NCBI RefSeq assembly: GCF_000466745.1
Contig: NZ_ANNI01000003.1
Span: 62,001 to 126,000, forward strand
Reading direction: 5' to 3'
DNA from: Campylobacter concisus ATCC 51562
Lineage (GTDB): Bacteria; Campylobacterota; Campylobacteria; Campylobacterales; Campylobacteraceae
Length of the DNA: 64,000 nt
Of the stretch, positions 27,488 through 36,292 are shown in pieces. How positions within the stretch are numbered: position 1 is the first letter of the stretch; the number at the start of each line of letters is the position of its first letter. The notes beneath the pieces were generated by a model. The model was not told the DNA's origin, ran no database searches, and was given only the letters and a program-made list of their open reading frames with translations. The position numbers and the translations under genes were made by a program.

Positions 27488-28234
27488 ATGGCATTAAAAA
27501 TTCTCTTTTCTCCAAGCGAAAGTAAAATTTCTCTAAATACGAATAATAAATTTGATGGTAAGGATTTGATATTTCCAGAACTTTTTGACAAAAGAGTTGA
27601 AATTTTAAACAGATATGATGAGTTTTTAAAAAACGCAAATTTAGACGAGATAAAAAAGCTTTTTGGACTAAAAGAGCTTGAAGAGAGCAAGCAGCTGCGA
27701 GAAAGTCTATCTCAAAAAGGCAGCATAAAAGCTATCTTAAGATATGATGGCGTAGCCTATAAACATCTAAACTATCGTGGTTTAGATAATGAAGTGCAAA
27801 AATATATAGATAATAATGTTTTAATATTTTCAAATTTATTTGGGCCTATCTTAGCAAAAGATGAGATACCAGAATACAAACTAAAGCAAGGTGAAAAGCT
27901 GGGTGGCTTTGAAATTTCAAAATTTTATGAAAAAAATTTTAGTAAAGCGGTTGATAATTTTTTACAAAATGATGAGATTTTAGACCTTAGAGCTAAATTT
28001 TATGAAAAATTTTACACTATAAAAAAAGAATACATAGCTTTTTGTTTTGTAAAAAATAAAAAAATAGTGAGTCATCACGCAAAAGCATATAGAGGCGAAG
28101 TCTTGCGCCAGATAGCAAATAAGCTTGTAAAAAATAAAGATGAACTAATGAGCTTAAATTTTAAAAATTTAAGGCTTATTGATATGAAAAAGATTGGTCT
28201 AAAGACCGAGCTTATGTTTGAAATTTGCGAGTAA
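27488..28234 (+). CDS. yaaA: YaaA (DUF328) family protein
   Basis: A 248-residue soluble protein. The start (ILFSPSESK), the middle (AILRYDGVAYKHL, then LIFSNLFGPILAKDEIPEYKLKQG) and the end (HHAKAYRGEVLRQIANKL) match YaaA, which in E. coli limits damage during peroxide stress by lowering free iron. Divergent from flgL; the ATG is preceded by AGGTAAGAAAA. Monocistronic, with the hup promoter downstream. Confidence 0.88.
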   Translation: MALKILFSPSESKISLNTNNKFDGKDLIFPELFDKRVEILNRYDEFLKNANLDEIKKLFGLKELEESKQLRESLSQKGSIKAILRYDGVAYKHLNYRGLDNEVQKYIDNNVLIFSNLFGPILAKDEIPEYKLKQGEKLGGFEISKFYEKNFSKAVDNFLQNDEILDLRAKFYEKFYTIKKEYIAFCFVKNKKIVSHHAKAYRGEVLRQIANKLVKNKDELMSLNFKNLRLIDMKKIGLKTELMFEICE

Positions 28235-28323
28235 ATTTTTAAAAAAATTGTATTTTTTGTTAAAAAAACGTAAAAAAGAGCTAAATTTAGGGAAAAAGTA
28301 TTGTATTTTTTTTTAAAAGAGTG

Positions 28324-28329
28324 TAATAT
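28324..28329 (+). promoter_or_regulatory. -10 box of hup
   Basis: TAATAT lies about 30 bases before the hup ATG, after a long T-rich stretch, and is followed by an AAAAGGA ribosome binding site. Confidence 0.45.
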
Positions 28330-28358
28330 AGCCACATAACTTCTTAAAAGGATGGTTC

Positions 28359-28661
28359 ATGAAAAAAGCTGAATTTATTCAAGCTGTTGCCGATAAGGCT
28401 GGTCTTTCAAAAAAAGATACTCTAAAAGTTGTTGATGCTACTTTGGAGACAATCCAAGCAGTTCTTGAAAAAGGCGATACAATTAGCTTTATAGGCTTTG
28501 GTACTTTCGGTACTGCTGACAGAGCTGCAAGAAAAGCTAGAGTTCCAGGAACTAAAAAAGTTATCGACGTTCCTGCTAGCAAAGCAGTTAAATTCAAAGT
28601 TGGCAAAAAACTTAAAGAAGCAGTTGCTGCTGGTGCTGCTAAAAAAGGTAAAAAGAAATAA
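28359..28661 (+). CDS. hup: DNA-binding protein HU
   Basis: A 100-residue nucleoid protein of the HU/IHF family. The helical N-terminus (MKKAEFIQAVADKAGLSKKDT) and beta-arm region (ISFIGFGTFGTADRAARKARVPGTKKVIDVPASKAVKF) are typical, although GTADRAAR differs from the usual EVRERAAR. The C-terminus carries an extra Ala/Lys-rich tail (AAAGAAKKGKKK type) of about ten residues. It is a single-gene unit with its own promoter and strong terminator. Confidence 0.97.
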   Translation: MKKAEFIQAVADKAGLSKKDTLKVVDATLETIQAVLEKGDTISFIGFGTFGTADRAARKARVPGTKKVIDVPASKAVKFKVGKKLKEAVAAGAAKKGKKK

Positions 28662-28670
28662 TTTCTTTTT

Positions 28671-28694
28671 AGGGGAGCAACTCTCCCCTTTTTC
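28671..28694 (+). terminator. Rho-independent terminator of hup
   Basis: AGGGGAG (28671-28677) and CTCCCCT (28683-28689) form a 7-bp GC-rich stem with a five-base loop, followed by TTTTT. Confidence 0.85.
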
Positions 28695-28729
28695 CTCTCA
28701 CACAAAAATTAACTTTCAATCTTAACTTA

Positions 28730-28816
28730 GCCCGAGTGGTGAAACTGGTAGACGCGCCAGACTCAAAATCTGGTAAGGGCAACCTTGTGTCGGTTCGAGT
28801 CCGACCTCGGGCACCA
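28730..28816 (+). tRNA. tRNA-Leu (CAA)
   Basis: An 87-base class II tRNA: acceptor GCCCGAG pairs with CTCGGGC, the anticodon loop CTCAAAA between CCAGA and TCTGG gives anticodon CAA, the long variable arm is present, the T arm is GGTTCGAGTCC, and CCA is encoded. Confidence 0.96.
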
Positions 28817-28825
28817 TTATACGCC

Positions 28826-28852
28826 TAAATACTTTCTAAATTTATCCGATAT
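28826..28852 (+). promoter_or_regulatory. Sigma-28 (FliA)-type promoter
   Basis: TAAA (28826-28829), a 15-base spacer and TCCGATAT (28845-28852) match the flagellar sigma-28 consensus TAAA-N15-GCCGATAA in six of eight -10 positions. The predicted start is near 28859, and the leader carries AAGGA before the ATG at 28883. Confidence 0.7.
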
Positions 28853-28882
28853 TATCTGCAACATCTTTAAAAAGGATTTTAG

Positions 28883-30652
28883 ATGAATATCACATCATTA
28901 AAATATAACTTTATAAATTTAAAAGATTTAAAAAATCCTACAGATATGCTCCATGCCTTTAAGGATAAACAAGGTTTAGAGATAAATAACGAACAAATTT
29001 CAAATTTAAAAGAAAGTATCAAAGTAAGCAAAGTTATAAATATCACTGATGCTGAGATAAAAGAGCAAAATAGACACAAAATCCTACAAAAAGTAGAAGA
29101 AATTTTAAACAACTACTCAAAAAATCTCATCTACAGCAACAATAAAATTCACTCCGATGAACTTTCTAGAGGCTATCATTTTAGTGAAAATGCCTACTTT
29201 AAAAATATAAAAGCTTCAGATAGTAGCAGCATGCTATCTACACTAAAAAGTGGATACTTAGAAAATACAAAATTTAAAAATTTAAACGATTACGCTTATT
29301 CAAACACTCTAAAAACAAAATATGGCGAGGTAGAAGTATTTTTAGATATTTACGGCGATAACGATAAACTTGGCACTACAAAATTAGAAAATAATAGCTA
29401 TCTTTTTAGCTTTGATAGCAACAATGACGGCGTGCTAGATCAAAAAGATATACTCTTTGATAAGCTAAAAGTAAAGGGTTACGACAAAGATGGAAATGAA
29501 AAAATAGCAAATTTAAGCGATGTGATGCCAAGGGTTGACCTTAGGCAGTTTATCAGCACAAATGTCATAAATCACAACCAAATAAAAAGAGAAGAGCTAA
29601 ATCGTAAAGCAACGATCACAAATAATCCCGATCTTTACGTGGATACAAAAGATATTGATTATAGACACTCTTACTACGCCTCAGATCCAAATACTTTGTT
29701 CGCTGCAGAAAACAGATATGAAAAGATAGAGAAAAATGATATAAATAATTTCTTTAAAAAATATGCCCAAAATGACGGCTGGGTCGATCTAAGACACAAT
29801 AACATCTTTGGCAAAGATAGCTCTTTTAAAAATTTTGCCTATCTTAAAGTGGGTTTTGATGACACTGCAAGACTAAACGAGTTTAATCCGATCATTGAGC
29901 CGAGCAAAGATTACAAAAAAGATGAAAATTTCTCATATACAAAATTTCAAAAAGATAGTTTTATGAAATTTTACAAAGATTATAACGCTGAGTTTGACGC
30001 ATACAACAAGATGATAGAAAATCTTGGTAATAATTTAAAGAAATTTGAAGAAAATGCGGATGCTTATATATCAAAGCTTGAGAAGACAAAATCAGCCAAA
30101 ATGATAGCCATGGAAAATGAATTTAGTAAAGCAACTGGGCTTGAGTTTAGTATGTCAAATTTAAAAAAGGTAAAAAGAGCTTTTATGCTAAATGAATCCA
30201 CGGCGGCAACAGCCTTACAAGATAGTGACAGCGTAATAGCTATGAAGCTAAACAAAGATGGTAGCATCAGACTAAAATTTGATAGTGGTAGAGAGATAGA
30301 CGTAAAAGAGCTTTATAACGATACTGGCAAGCTAAATACACCAAGTGAGCTAAAAACTAGCATAAATTTAGAGGCAAAAGAGATGAGTAATATGCAGCTA
30401 AATAGCTTGGATTTTAAAGATATTGGCTTCATGCAAGGTGATAAAATCGTAAGCCTAAAAGATGCTGGAGCGATCGCTATTGCCAATCTATCTAATAAAT
30501 TTGAGAGTAAATTTTTAATCAGTCTAAATAATGGCAAAAGCATATCTACAAGAGAAATTTATAATATAAGCTATCTTGAGAATGATTTAAAGAGCAAAGA
30601 AAAGATAGATGAGAGAGATAAATTTTATAAAAAGGTTGATATCAAGGCATAA
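28883..30652 (+). CDS. Large hypothetical protein with an EF-hand-like loop, flagellar regulon candidate
   Basis: A 589-residue, Asn/Lys/Ser-rich soluble protein without signal peptide or membrane segment. Residues 178-189 (DSNNDGVLDQKD) form a canonical EF-hand-type calcium loop, with Asp instead of Glu at position 12, followed by a second Asp-rich turn (YDKDGNE). Residues about 370-420 are helical and charged, suggesting a coiled coil. The region from 440 on holds beta-rich segments. The gene is alone behind a sigma-28-type promoter and has a good AAGGA site. Proteins in that regulon without a Sec signal include filament proteins and substrates secreted through the flagellum. I recognise no family. 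A cytoplasmic role is equally open. Confidence 0.8.
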   Translation: MNITSLKYNFINLKDLKNPTDMLHAFKDKQGLEINNEQISNLKESIKVSKVINITDAEIKEQNRHKILQKVEEILNNYSKNLIYSNNKIHSDELSRGYHFSENAYFKNIKASDSSSMLSTLKSGYLENTKFKNLNDYAYSNTLKTKYGEVEVFLDIYGDNDKLGTTKLENNSYLFSFDSNNDGVLDQKDILFDKLKVKGYDKDGNEKIANLSDVMPRVDLRQFISTNVINHNQIKREELNRKATITNNPDLYVDTKDIDYRHSYYASDPNTLFAAENRYEKIEKNDINNFFKKYAQNDGWVDLRHNNIFGKDSSFKNFAYLKVGFDDTARLNEFNPIIEPSKDYKKDENFSYTKFQKDSFMKFYKDYNAEFDAYNKMIENLGNNLKKFEENADAYISKLEKTKSAKMIAMENEFSKATGLEFSMSNLKKVKRAFMLNESTAATALQDSDSVIAMKLNKDGSIRLKFDSGREIDVKELYNDTGKLNTPSELKTSINLEAKEMSNMQLNSLDFKDIGFMQGDKIVSLKDAGAIAIANLSNKFESKFLISLNNGKSISTREIYNISYLENDLKSKEKIDERDKFYKKVDIKA

Positions 30653-30705
30653 ATTTTGAGAGCAAATTTTAAAAAAGGTTTATTGTAATTTAATCTTATG
30701 GGTCC

Positions 30706-30711
30706 TATAAT
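30706..30711 (+). promoter_or_regulatory. -10 box (TATAAT) of the AEC transporter gene
   Basis: TATAAT lies 38 bases before the ATG, in the 97-base gap after the previous gene. Confidence 0.5.
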
Positions 30712-30749
30712 CAATTTTCCGTAAAAATTTAGATTTAAAAGAGAATGCT

Positions 30750-31655
30750 ATGAACTTCACTCCACTTTTTGCAATTTTTTTCATAATCGCAACTGGTTTT
30801 TTTGCTAAAAAAGTCGGCATTGTTGAGCAAAAGCACTCGATCCCATTTGTGGATTTTGTCCTTTGTTTTGCAATGCCTGCGCTAATCTTTGACAAAATTT
30901 ACCACGTAAATGTCGATGCCTCGCTTATAAACACGATCCTTATCGGCTTTGCTTCAACCGCCATTAGCGCCGCTTTGGCATTTGTCATAGGCAGGGTTTT
31001 TAAATTTACCAAAATAACAACCGTCAGTATGGTCATGCTAAGCCTTTTTGGTAACACCCTATTTGTCGGTATGCCTGTCATTCAGGGCTTCTTTGGCGAT
31101 GCGATGGTAAATGAGGTCATCTTTTACGACCAAATAGCCACTGGTATCCCACTTTCGATCCTTGGACCACTCATCCTATCTTTTGCCGCACCAGAGAAGG
31201 TTTCATTGTTTCAAAATACAATGAAAATTTTAAAATTTCCACCATTTATAGCGCTTATCATGGGTCTTATCTTAAAAGAAGTCCCGCTTCCAGATTTTAT
31301 CTTTGCGCCACTTAGGATGTTTGAAGGCAGCGTCACTCCAGTAGCACTTTTTGCGATCGGTGTTGGCCTTAACTTTAGTAGCATCACAAGCTCATATAAA
31401 GGCGTTAGCGTCGTGCTTTTGTGCAAGATGATCTTACCAGCTATCGTATTTTTCATCATATTGAAAGTCTCAGGTATCCAGATGAGCAAAACTTGGGTCG
31501 TTGGTCTCTTTCAATGTGCGATGCCGACATCAGCCCTTGCAAGTGCGATGGTCATAAAAGCTGGACTTGATAGCTCGCTAGCCATCTCATCAGTGGCCAT
31601 AGGCGTGCTATTTTCATTTATCACGCTTCCAGTTATATATTTTGTATTTGCGTAA
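30750..31655 (+). CDS. AEC-family (auxin efflux carrier type) transporter
   Basis: A 301-residue polytopic membrane protein with about ten hydrophobic segments in two halves, as in the AEC family. Typical segments are IIATGFFAKKVGIVE, FGNTLFVGMPVIQGFFG and the late CAMPTSALASAMVIKAGLDSSLA. Bacterial members move carboxylates such as malonate or malate. The substrate cannot be read here. Monocistronic. Confidence 0.88.
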   Translation: MNFTPLFAIFFIIATGFFAKKVGIVEQKHSIPFVDFVLCFAMPALIFDKIYHVNVDASLINTILIGFASTAISAALAFVIGRVFKFTKITTVSMVMLSLFGNTLFVGMPVIQGFFGDAMVNEVIFYDQIATGIPLSILGPLILSFAAPEKVSLFQNTMKILKFPPFIALIMGLILKEVPLPDFIFAPLRMFEGSVTPVALFAIGVGLNFSSITSSYKGVSVVLLCKMILPAIVFFIILKVSGIQMSKTWVVGLFQCAMPTSALASAMVIKAGLDSSLAISSVAIGVLFSFITLPVIYFVFA

Positions 31656-31717
31656 ATTCACGCTCACTTAACACTAAAGAGATAGTATTTCATCATATTT
31701 CATTTAAAGGAGACGTT

Positions 31718-31972
31718 ATGAAGAAATTACTACTAGTTGCACTTGGTGCTATGTTTATGCTTGGTGGTCTTGCAAATGCTACTGAAATGATGAAAAAAGA
31801 TGACATGGGCAAAGACGAGATGATGAAGAAAGAGCAGATGATGAAAGATGACATGGGCAAAAAACCCATGGTAAAAAAAGATGAGATGAAAAAAGACGAC
31901 ATGGGCATGAAAGACGAAATGAAAAAAGACGACATGGGTATGAAAAAAGACGAAATGAAAAAAGGCATGTAA
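31718..31972 (+). CDS. Methionine-rich periplasmic repeat peptide (MxKDx-type)
   Basis: An 84-residue precursor with a Sec signal (cleavage after LANA, residue 21). The mature 63 residues are 17 Met with nearly all the rest Lys, Asp, Glu and Gly, arranged in degenerate repeats of the kind MKKDDMGMKDE; KDDMG occurs five times, and the DNA of the last units repeats at about 33-36 bp. No cysteine is present. It resembles the pentapeptide MxKDx repeat proteins, one of which (MrpX of Azospira) is a sacrificial hypochlorite scavenger regenerated by methionine sulfoxide reductase. Copper binding is an alternative. It is 9 bases before a response regulator gene and has a strong AAAGGAGA site. Confidence 0.85.
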   Translation: MKKLLLVALGAMFMLGGLANATEMMKKDDMGKDEMMKKEQMMKDDMGKKPMVKKDEMKKDDMGMKDEMKKDDMGMKKDEMKKGM

Positions 31973-31981
31973 AGGTGCTTA

Positions 31982-32644
31982 ATGGTTAGAATTTTGCTCG
32001 TTGAAGATGATGAAATTTTACTTGATCTCATCAGTGAGTATCTAGTTGAAAATGGCTATGAGGTCACTACTTCAGATAACGCCAAAGAAGCGCTTGATCT
32101 CGCCTACGAGCAAAATTTCGACCTGCTTATACTTGACGTCAAACTCCCACAAGGAGATGGCTTTTCACTTCTTTCTTCCTTAAGAGAGCTAGGTGTTAGC
32201 GCACCTAGCATCTTTACCACCTCGCTAAATACCATTGATGATCTTGAAAAAGGCTACAAAAGTGGTTGCGACGACTATCTAAAAAAGCCATTTGAGCTAA
32301 AAGAGCTACTTATCCGCATACAAGCGCTTCTAAAGAGAAATTTCTCACATCACAGTGGCGATGTGATCAAAATTTCAGATGAGCTTAGCTTTCATCCGCA
32401 GAGCAAGACACTAAGCAAAGATGGTAAAAATGTAAATATCTCGAGTAAAGAGAGCGACCTACTCGCCCTATTTTTACAAAACAAAGGCAAAATTTTAACC
32501 AAAGATGAAATTTTTAATAAAATTTGGAAATTTGACGAGGAGCCAAGCGAACTTAGCCTTCGTGTCTATATCAAAAATTTACGCCAAATTTTAGGCAAAG
32601 ATGCCATTTTAAATAGGCGTGGAGACGGCTACGTCTATGTCTGA
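31982..32644 (+). CDS. OmpR-family response regulator
   Basis: A 220-residue two-domain regulator: a receiver with the acidic pair at 9-10, phospho-acceptor Asp52 (LILDVKLPQGDG) and conserved Lys (DYLKKPFELKEL) near 102, then a winged-helix DNA-binding domain (SSKESDLLALFLQNKGKILTKDEIFNKIW ending GDGYVYV). It follows the Met-rich peptide gene by nine bases and overlaps the sensor kinase gene by eight, so the three are one transcription unit. The peptide is an obvious candidate target. I cannot assign it to a named C. jejuni system. Confidence 0.93.
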   Translation: MVRILLVEDDEILLDLISEYLVENGYEVTTSDNAKEALDLAYEQNFDLLILDVKLPQGDGFSLLSSLRELGVSAPSIFTTSLNTIDDLEKGYKSGCDDYLKKPFELKELLIRIQALLKRNFSHHSGDVIKISDELSFHPQSKTLSKDGKNVNISSKESDLLALFLQNKGKILTKDEIFNKIWKFDEEPSELSLRVYIKNLRQILGKDAILNRRGDGYVYV

Positions 32645-33806
32645 AAAAACGCAAATTTTATTTAAAATTTTATCCCTTTATCTTGTTAGCTCCGTGCTAT
32701 TTTTAGGATATTTTTTCATCAATAACTACAAAAATAAAAAAGAAGCGCTCATTTTAAACGAGGTTAAGAGCCTAAAAGAGATAAAAATGGGCATTTACAT
32801 GAAAGCTAGAATGAATGGACTTGACTCAATTTCAAGTCTAACAAAAGAAAAAGGCGTGCATGCTTGCATCGTGCTAAACAATGGCGAGAAAATTTATAAA
32901 GACTTTGACTGCCAAAAGATCGACAAAAGCAAAAATGTAAATTTGATCGGCGGCAAGGTCGCGATATTTGAAAAGATCCAGTACATGGACGACAACACCA
33001 CAGACGAGCTCTCACACGCAGATATTTTTCTAGTTGGCAAAGATATCAAGGCTGAAATTTTATCTTTACAAATTTCAACCACGCTAAAGGCACTCTTTTT
33101 CTTTTTTGCACTGCTCTTTGTCGCCTTTTACCTAGCAAAACTAAGCCTAAGACCGCTTTATGAAAAGATAGATACGCTAAACCGCTTTATAAAAGACTCA
33201 ACACACGAGATAAACACACCTCTAAGCGTCATCTCGATGAGCATAGAAACGGCCGATCTTGACAACCTAAATGAGCGAAATTTAAAGCGTTTTAACAACA
33301 TTAGCCTTGCCGCAAAGAGCCTAAATAACATCTATGACGCACTCGTTCATCTAAGCTTTAACCTAGATAAGCCTGGCAAAAAAGAGCTCATAGACCTAAA
33401 TTTACTAACCAAACAAAGGCTAAACTACTTCTCGCCATTTTTTGCCAAACGTGGACTTAAGATAGATGCCAGCCTAAAGCCCAGCTTCATAAACGCAGAC
33501 CTTGAGGATATGAGCAAAATTTTAGATAATCTCCTAAGTAATGTCGCAAAATACGCAGCGCAAAATTCAGAAGTACGCATCGTTTTAGAGCCAAATTTCT
33601 TTAGCATAAGTAACACCGGTCGAGGCATCAGCAAAGAGGATCAGATGAAAATTTTTGACCGCTACACGAGATTTAACGACGATCAAGGCGGCTTTGGCAT
33701 AGGGCTAAATTTAGTTAAAGAGTGCTGCAAGAAAAATGACATCGCCGTAAAATGCCAAAGTAAACTTGATGGTGAAACTACGTTTTTGCTCTCTTGGCAG
33801 AGTTAA
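32637..33806 (+). CDS. Membrane sensor histidine kinase
   Basis: A 389-residue kinase partnered with the preceding regulator. I chose the ATG at 32637; a GTG at 32619 would add six residues inside the regulator gene. Transmembrane segments lie near residues 11-29 and 149-168, with a periplasmic domain of about 120 residues between them that contains two cysteines (Cys77, Cys92). The dimerisation segment carries His190 (STHEINTPLSVI), and the ATPase domain shows the N box (LDNLLSNVAKYA), the ISNTGRGIS G1 box and GGFGIGLNLVK. No clear HAMP domain. The ligand is unknown. The cysteine pair and the Met-rich neighbour suggest redox or metal sensing. Confidence 0.92.
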   Translation: MSEKTQILFKILSLYLVSSVLFLGYFFINNYKNKKEALILNEVKSLKEIKMGIYMKARMNGLDSISSLTKEKGVHACIVLNNGEKIYKDFDCQKIDKSKNVNLIGGKVAIFEKIQYMDDNTTDELSHADIFLVGKDIKAEILSLQISTTLKALFFFFALLFVAFYLAKLSLRPLYEKIDTLNRFIKDSTHEINTPLSVISMSIETADLDNLNERNLKRFNNISLAAKSLNNIYDALVHLSFNLDKPGKKELIDLNLLTKQRLNYFSPFFAKRGLKIDASLKPSFINADLEDMSKILDNLLSNVAKYAAQNSEVRIVLEPNFFSISNTGRGISKEDQMKIFDRYTRFNDDQGGFGIGLNLVKECCKKNDIAVKCQSKLDGETTFLLSWQS

Positions 33807-33895
33807 ATTTTAAAACAATCCTACTTTAAATAATAAAATTTATTAAAAAAGAGAATTTATGTCCAAAATTTATTTTTGATAAATTTTATTAATAT

Positions 33896-33901
33896 TATAA
33901 T
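33896..33901 (+). promoter_or_regulatory. -10 box (TATAAT) of the aldehyde dehydrogenase gene
   Basis: TATAAT lies 32 bases before the ATG and is followed by AAGGAG. Confidence 0.6.
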
Positions 33902-33933
33902 CCTTTTACAAAATCTTAATCAAGGAGAAAAGT

Positions 33934-35409
33934 ATGAAACTACTAGAAAAATATGGGCTTTTCATAAATGGTGAGTGGCGCGACGCAAAAGACGGCGCTA
34001 CACTTGATTCAAAAAATCCAGCAAACGGCGAGCACCTTGCAAAGATCGCTGACGCTACCGAAGAAGATGTAAATGACGCAGTTCGTGCTGCACGTGAGGC
34101 TTTTAAGAAATTTAAACACACCACAGTTAGCGAGCGTGCAAAGCTTTTAAACAAGATCGCTGACATCATTGATGAAAACAAAGAGCACTTGGCAAAAGTT
34201 GAGAGCATGGATAACGGCAAGCCGATTAGAGAGACGCTAAATGTTGATATTCCTTTTGCAGCAGAGCATTTTAGGTACTTTGCTGGCGTTATCATGGGCG
34301 AAGAAGGCAGCGCAAACGTCCTTGACGAGAAGCAACTCTCTATCGTTTTACGCGAGCCAATAGGCGTTGTGGGTCAGATCGTGCCTTGGAATTTCCCATT
34401 TTTAATGGCAGCTTGGAAGCTAGCTCCAGTGATCGCAGCAGGCGATGCAAGCGTGTTTAAGCCTTCAAGCGAGACAAGCCTAAGCGTGCTTGAGCTATTT
34501 AGGCTGATAGATAAAATTTTGCCAAAAGGTCTTATCAACATAATAACTGGAAAAGGTAGCAAAAGTGGTGAGTGGATCAAAAATCATCCAGGCCTTGATA
34601 AGCTAGCATTTACTGGCTCAACCGAGATCGGCCGTGATATCGCCATAGCTGCGGCTCGTCGTATCATCCCAGCCACACTTGAGCTTGGCGGTAAGAGTGC
34701 AAACATCTTCTTTAGCGATGCAAATTTAGACAAAGCGCTTGACGGCCTTCAGCTTGGAATTTTGTTTAACCAAGGTCAAGTTTGCTGCGCAGGATCTAGA
34801 ATTTTCGTAGAAGAGAGTTTTTATGACAAATTTATAGAGGCTGCGGTTAAGAAATTTAGCACTATAAAGGTTGGCGATCCGCTCGATCCTAGCACTCAAA
34901 TGGGCTCACAAATCAATAAAAAACAAGCTGAGCAAATTCTAAACTACGTCGAGATCGGCAAAAAAGAAGGTGCAAAAGTAGCAGTCGGTGGCAAAGCTTA
35001 CACAGCAAATGGTTGCGACAAGGGCGCATTTGTCGAGCCAACACTGCTAGTTGATGTGACAAACGATATGAGAGTGGCTCAGGAAGAAATTTTTGGCCCA
35101 GTTGGCGTTGTCATTAAATTTAAAGATGAAGCCGAGCTTATCAAAATGGTAAATGATAGCGAATACGGCCTAGGTGGCGGAATTTTCACACAAGACATCA
35201 CAAAGGCACTTCGTGTTGCAAGGTCTATGGAGACTGGTAGAGTCTGGATCAACACCTACAACCAAATCCCAGCAGGAAGCCCATTTGGCGGCTATAAAAA
35301 CTCAGGTATCGGCCGCGAAACACACAAGATCATCCTTGAGCACTACACTCAGATGAAAAACATAATGATCGACCTAACCGGCAAGGTTAGTGGCTTTTAC
35401 GCACAATGA
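33934..35409 (+). CDS. NAD(P)-dependent aldehyde dehydrogenase
   Basis: A 491-residue member of the aldehyde dehydrogenase superfamily. Seen in order: the VPWNFPFLMAAWKLAPVIAAG cofactor segment near residue 148, FTGSTEIGR (the Rossmann loop), the general-base Glu in LELGGKSANIFF near 255, and the catalytic cysteine in FNQGQVCCAGSR near 288. EEIFGPV and the late SPFGGYKNSGIGRE are also intact. The wording is closest to broad acetaldehyde or betaine-type enzymes. The natural aldehyde is not evident. Monocistronic, closed by a GC-rich hairpin. Confidence 0.93.
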   Translation: MKLLEKYGLFINGEWRDAKDGATLDSKNPANGEHLAKIADATEEDVNDAVRAAREAFKKFKHTTVSERAKLLNKIADIIDENKEHLAKVESMDNGKPIRETLNVDIPFAAEHFRYFAGVIMGEEGSANVLDEKQLSIVLREPIGVVGQIVPWNFPFLMAAWKLAPVIAAGDASVFKPSSETSLSVLELFRLIDKILPKGLINIITGKGSKSGEWIKNHPGLDKLAFTGSTEIGRDIAIAAARRIIPATLELGGKSANIFFSDANLDKALDGLQLGILFNQGQVCCAGSRIFVEESFYDKFIEAAVKKFSTIKVGDPLDPSTQMGSQINKKQAEQILNYVEIGKKEGAKVAVGGKAYTANGCDKGAFVEPTLLVDVTNDMRVAQEEIFGPVGVVIKFKDEAELIKMVNDSEYGLGGGIFTQDITKALRVARSMETGRVWINTYNQIPAGSPFGGYKNSGIGRETHKIILEHYTQMKNIMIDLTGKVSGFYAQ

Positions 35410-35413
35410 TTTT

Positions 35414-35440
35414 AGGGAGCTTAGGCTCCCTTCTACTTTA
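35414..35440 (+). terminator. Terminator of the aldehyde dehydrogenase gene
   Basis: AGGGAGC-TTAG-GCTCCCT forms a 7-bp stem with a four-base loop five bases after the stop, followed by a T-rich run. Confidence 0.75.
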
Positions 35441-35588
35441 AATTCCTTAAATTTTAAATATCTTTTACTAGGTCTTAACTTTAATATATCGCTAGCATTA
35501 CGCCAATATAGTACAGCTATACAAAAGTGTTTTCTTAACACTACATTTTTAAGCTTAATAGACTAAAATTTGGCACAAAGGAGAAAAA

Positions 35589-36290
35589 TTGAGCGAGCAA
35601 ATTTATATCATAGGCGATGTGCACGGCTGTTTTAACACACTTTTAGAGCTTATCAAGCAGTTTCCAGACAAAGAAAAATCACAAATTTGCTTTGTCGGAG
35701 ATGTGATAGATCGGGGGCTTTTTAGTTGCGATGTAGTCGAGCTTATCATACAAAATAACTATAAAATGGTAATGGGAAACCACGAAAGAAGGTTACTAAG
35801 CAATAAATATGAATTTTTAAACAACCAAGCACCATTTGATACAAGTTGGTTTTACAATAATGGTGGCGAAGAAACATACAGATCATACCTAGCTCAAAGC
35901 ATGGGGTTCAAGCAAAGGCATATTGATTTTTTAGAACAAAGACCGGTTTATCTGGAGTTTAAAGATTACAAAAACCAAAATGGCGAGCATTTGGTCGTTT
36001 CGCACTCGGCTGTTGGCAAATTTTGGACTTTAAGAGATGATGATAGCTCAAGAGATGAGTTTAGAAAGCATGTACTATCAGGCAGAGGCGATATGATGCA
36101 AGTTGAAGGCATATTTAATGTCTATGGCCACACGCCAGTGCGTGAGGCTAAGCTCTATACAAATAGCGCAAATATAGATACGGGATGTATTTTTAACGAA
36201 GAAGGATATGACAAGCTAAGTGCCTTAGAATTTCCATCGATGAAAATTTATACGCAAAAAAATATTGAAAATTTTAATAAACAAGGATAA
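35589..36290 (+). CDS. PPP-type metallophosphatase
   Basis: A 233-residue calcineurin-like phosphatase. The metal-binding motifs are all visible: GDVHG near residue 8, GDVIDRG near 38, GNHERR near 65, and later histidines in VVSHSAVG and VYGHTPV. This set fits the bacterial PPP family related to lambda phosphatase and PrpA/ApaH-like enzymes acting on phosphoproteins or dinucleotides. The start is TTG, five bases after AAGGAG. It is two bases from the next gene, with which it forms an operon. Confidence 0.9.
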   Translation: MSEQIYIIGDVHGCFNTLLELIKQFPDKEKSQICFVGDVIDRGLFSCDVVELIIQNNYKMVMGNHERRLLSNKYEFLNNQAPFDTSWFYNNGGEETYRSYLAQSMGFKQRHIDFLEQRPVYLEFKDYKNQNGEHLVVSHSAVGKFWTLRDDDSSRDEFRKHVLSGRGDMMQVEGIFNVYGHTPVREAKLYTNSANIDTGCIFNEEGYDKLSALEFPSMKIYTQKNIENFNKQG

Positions 36291-36292
36291 AA

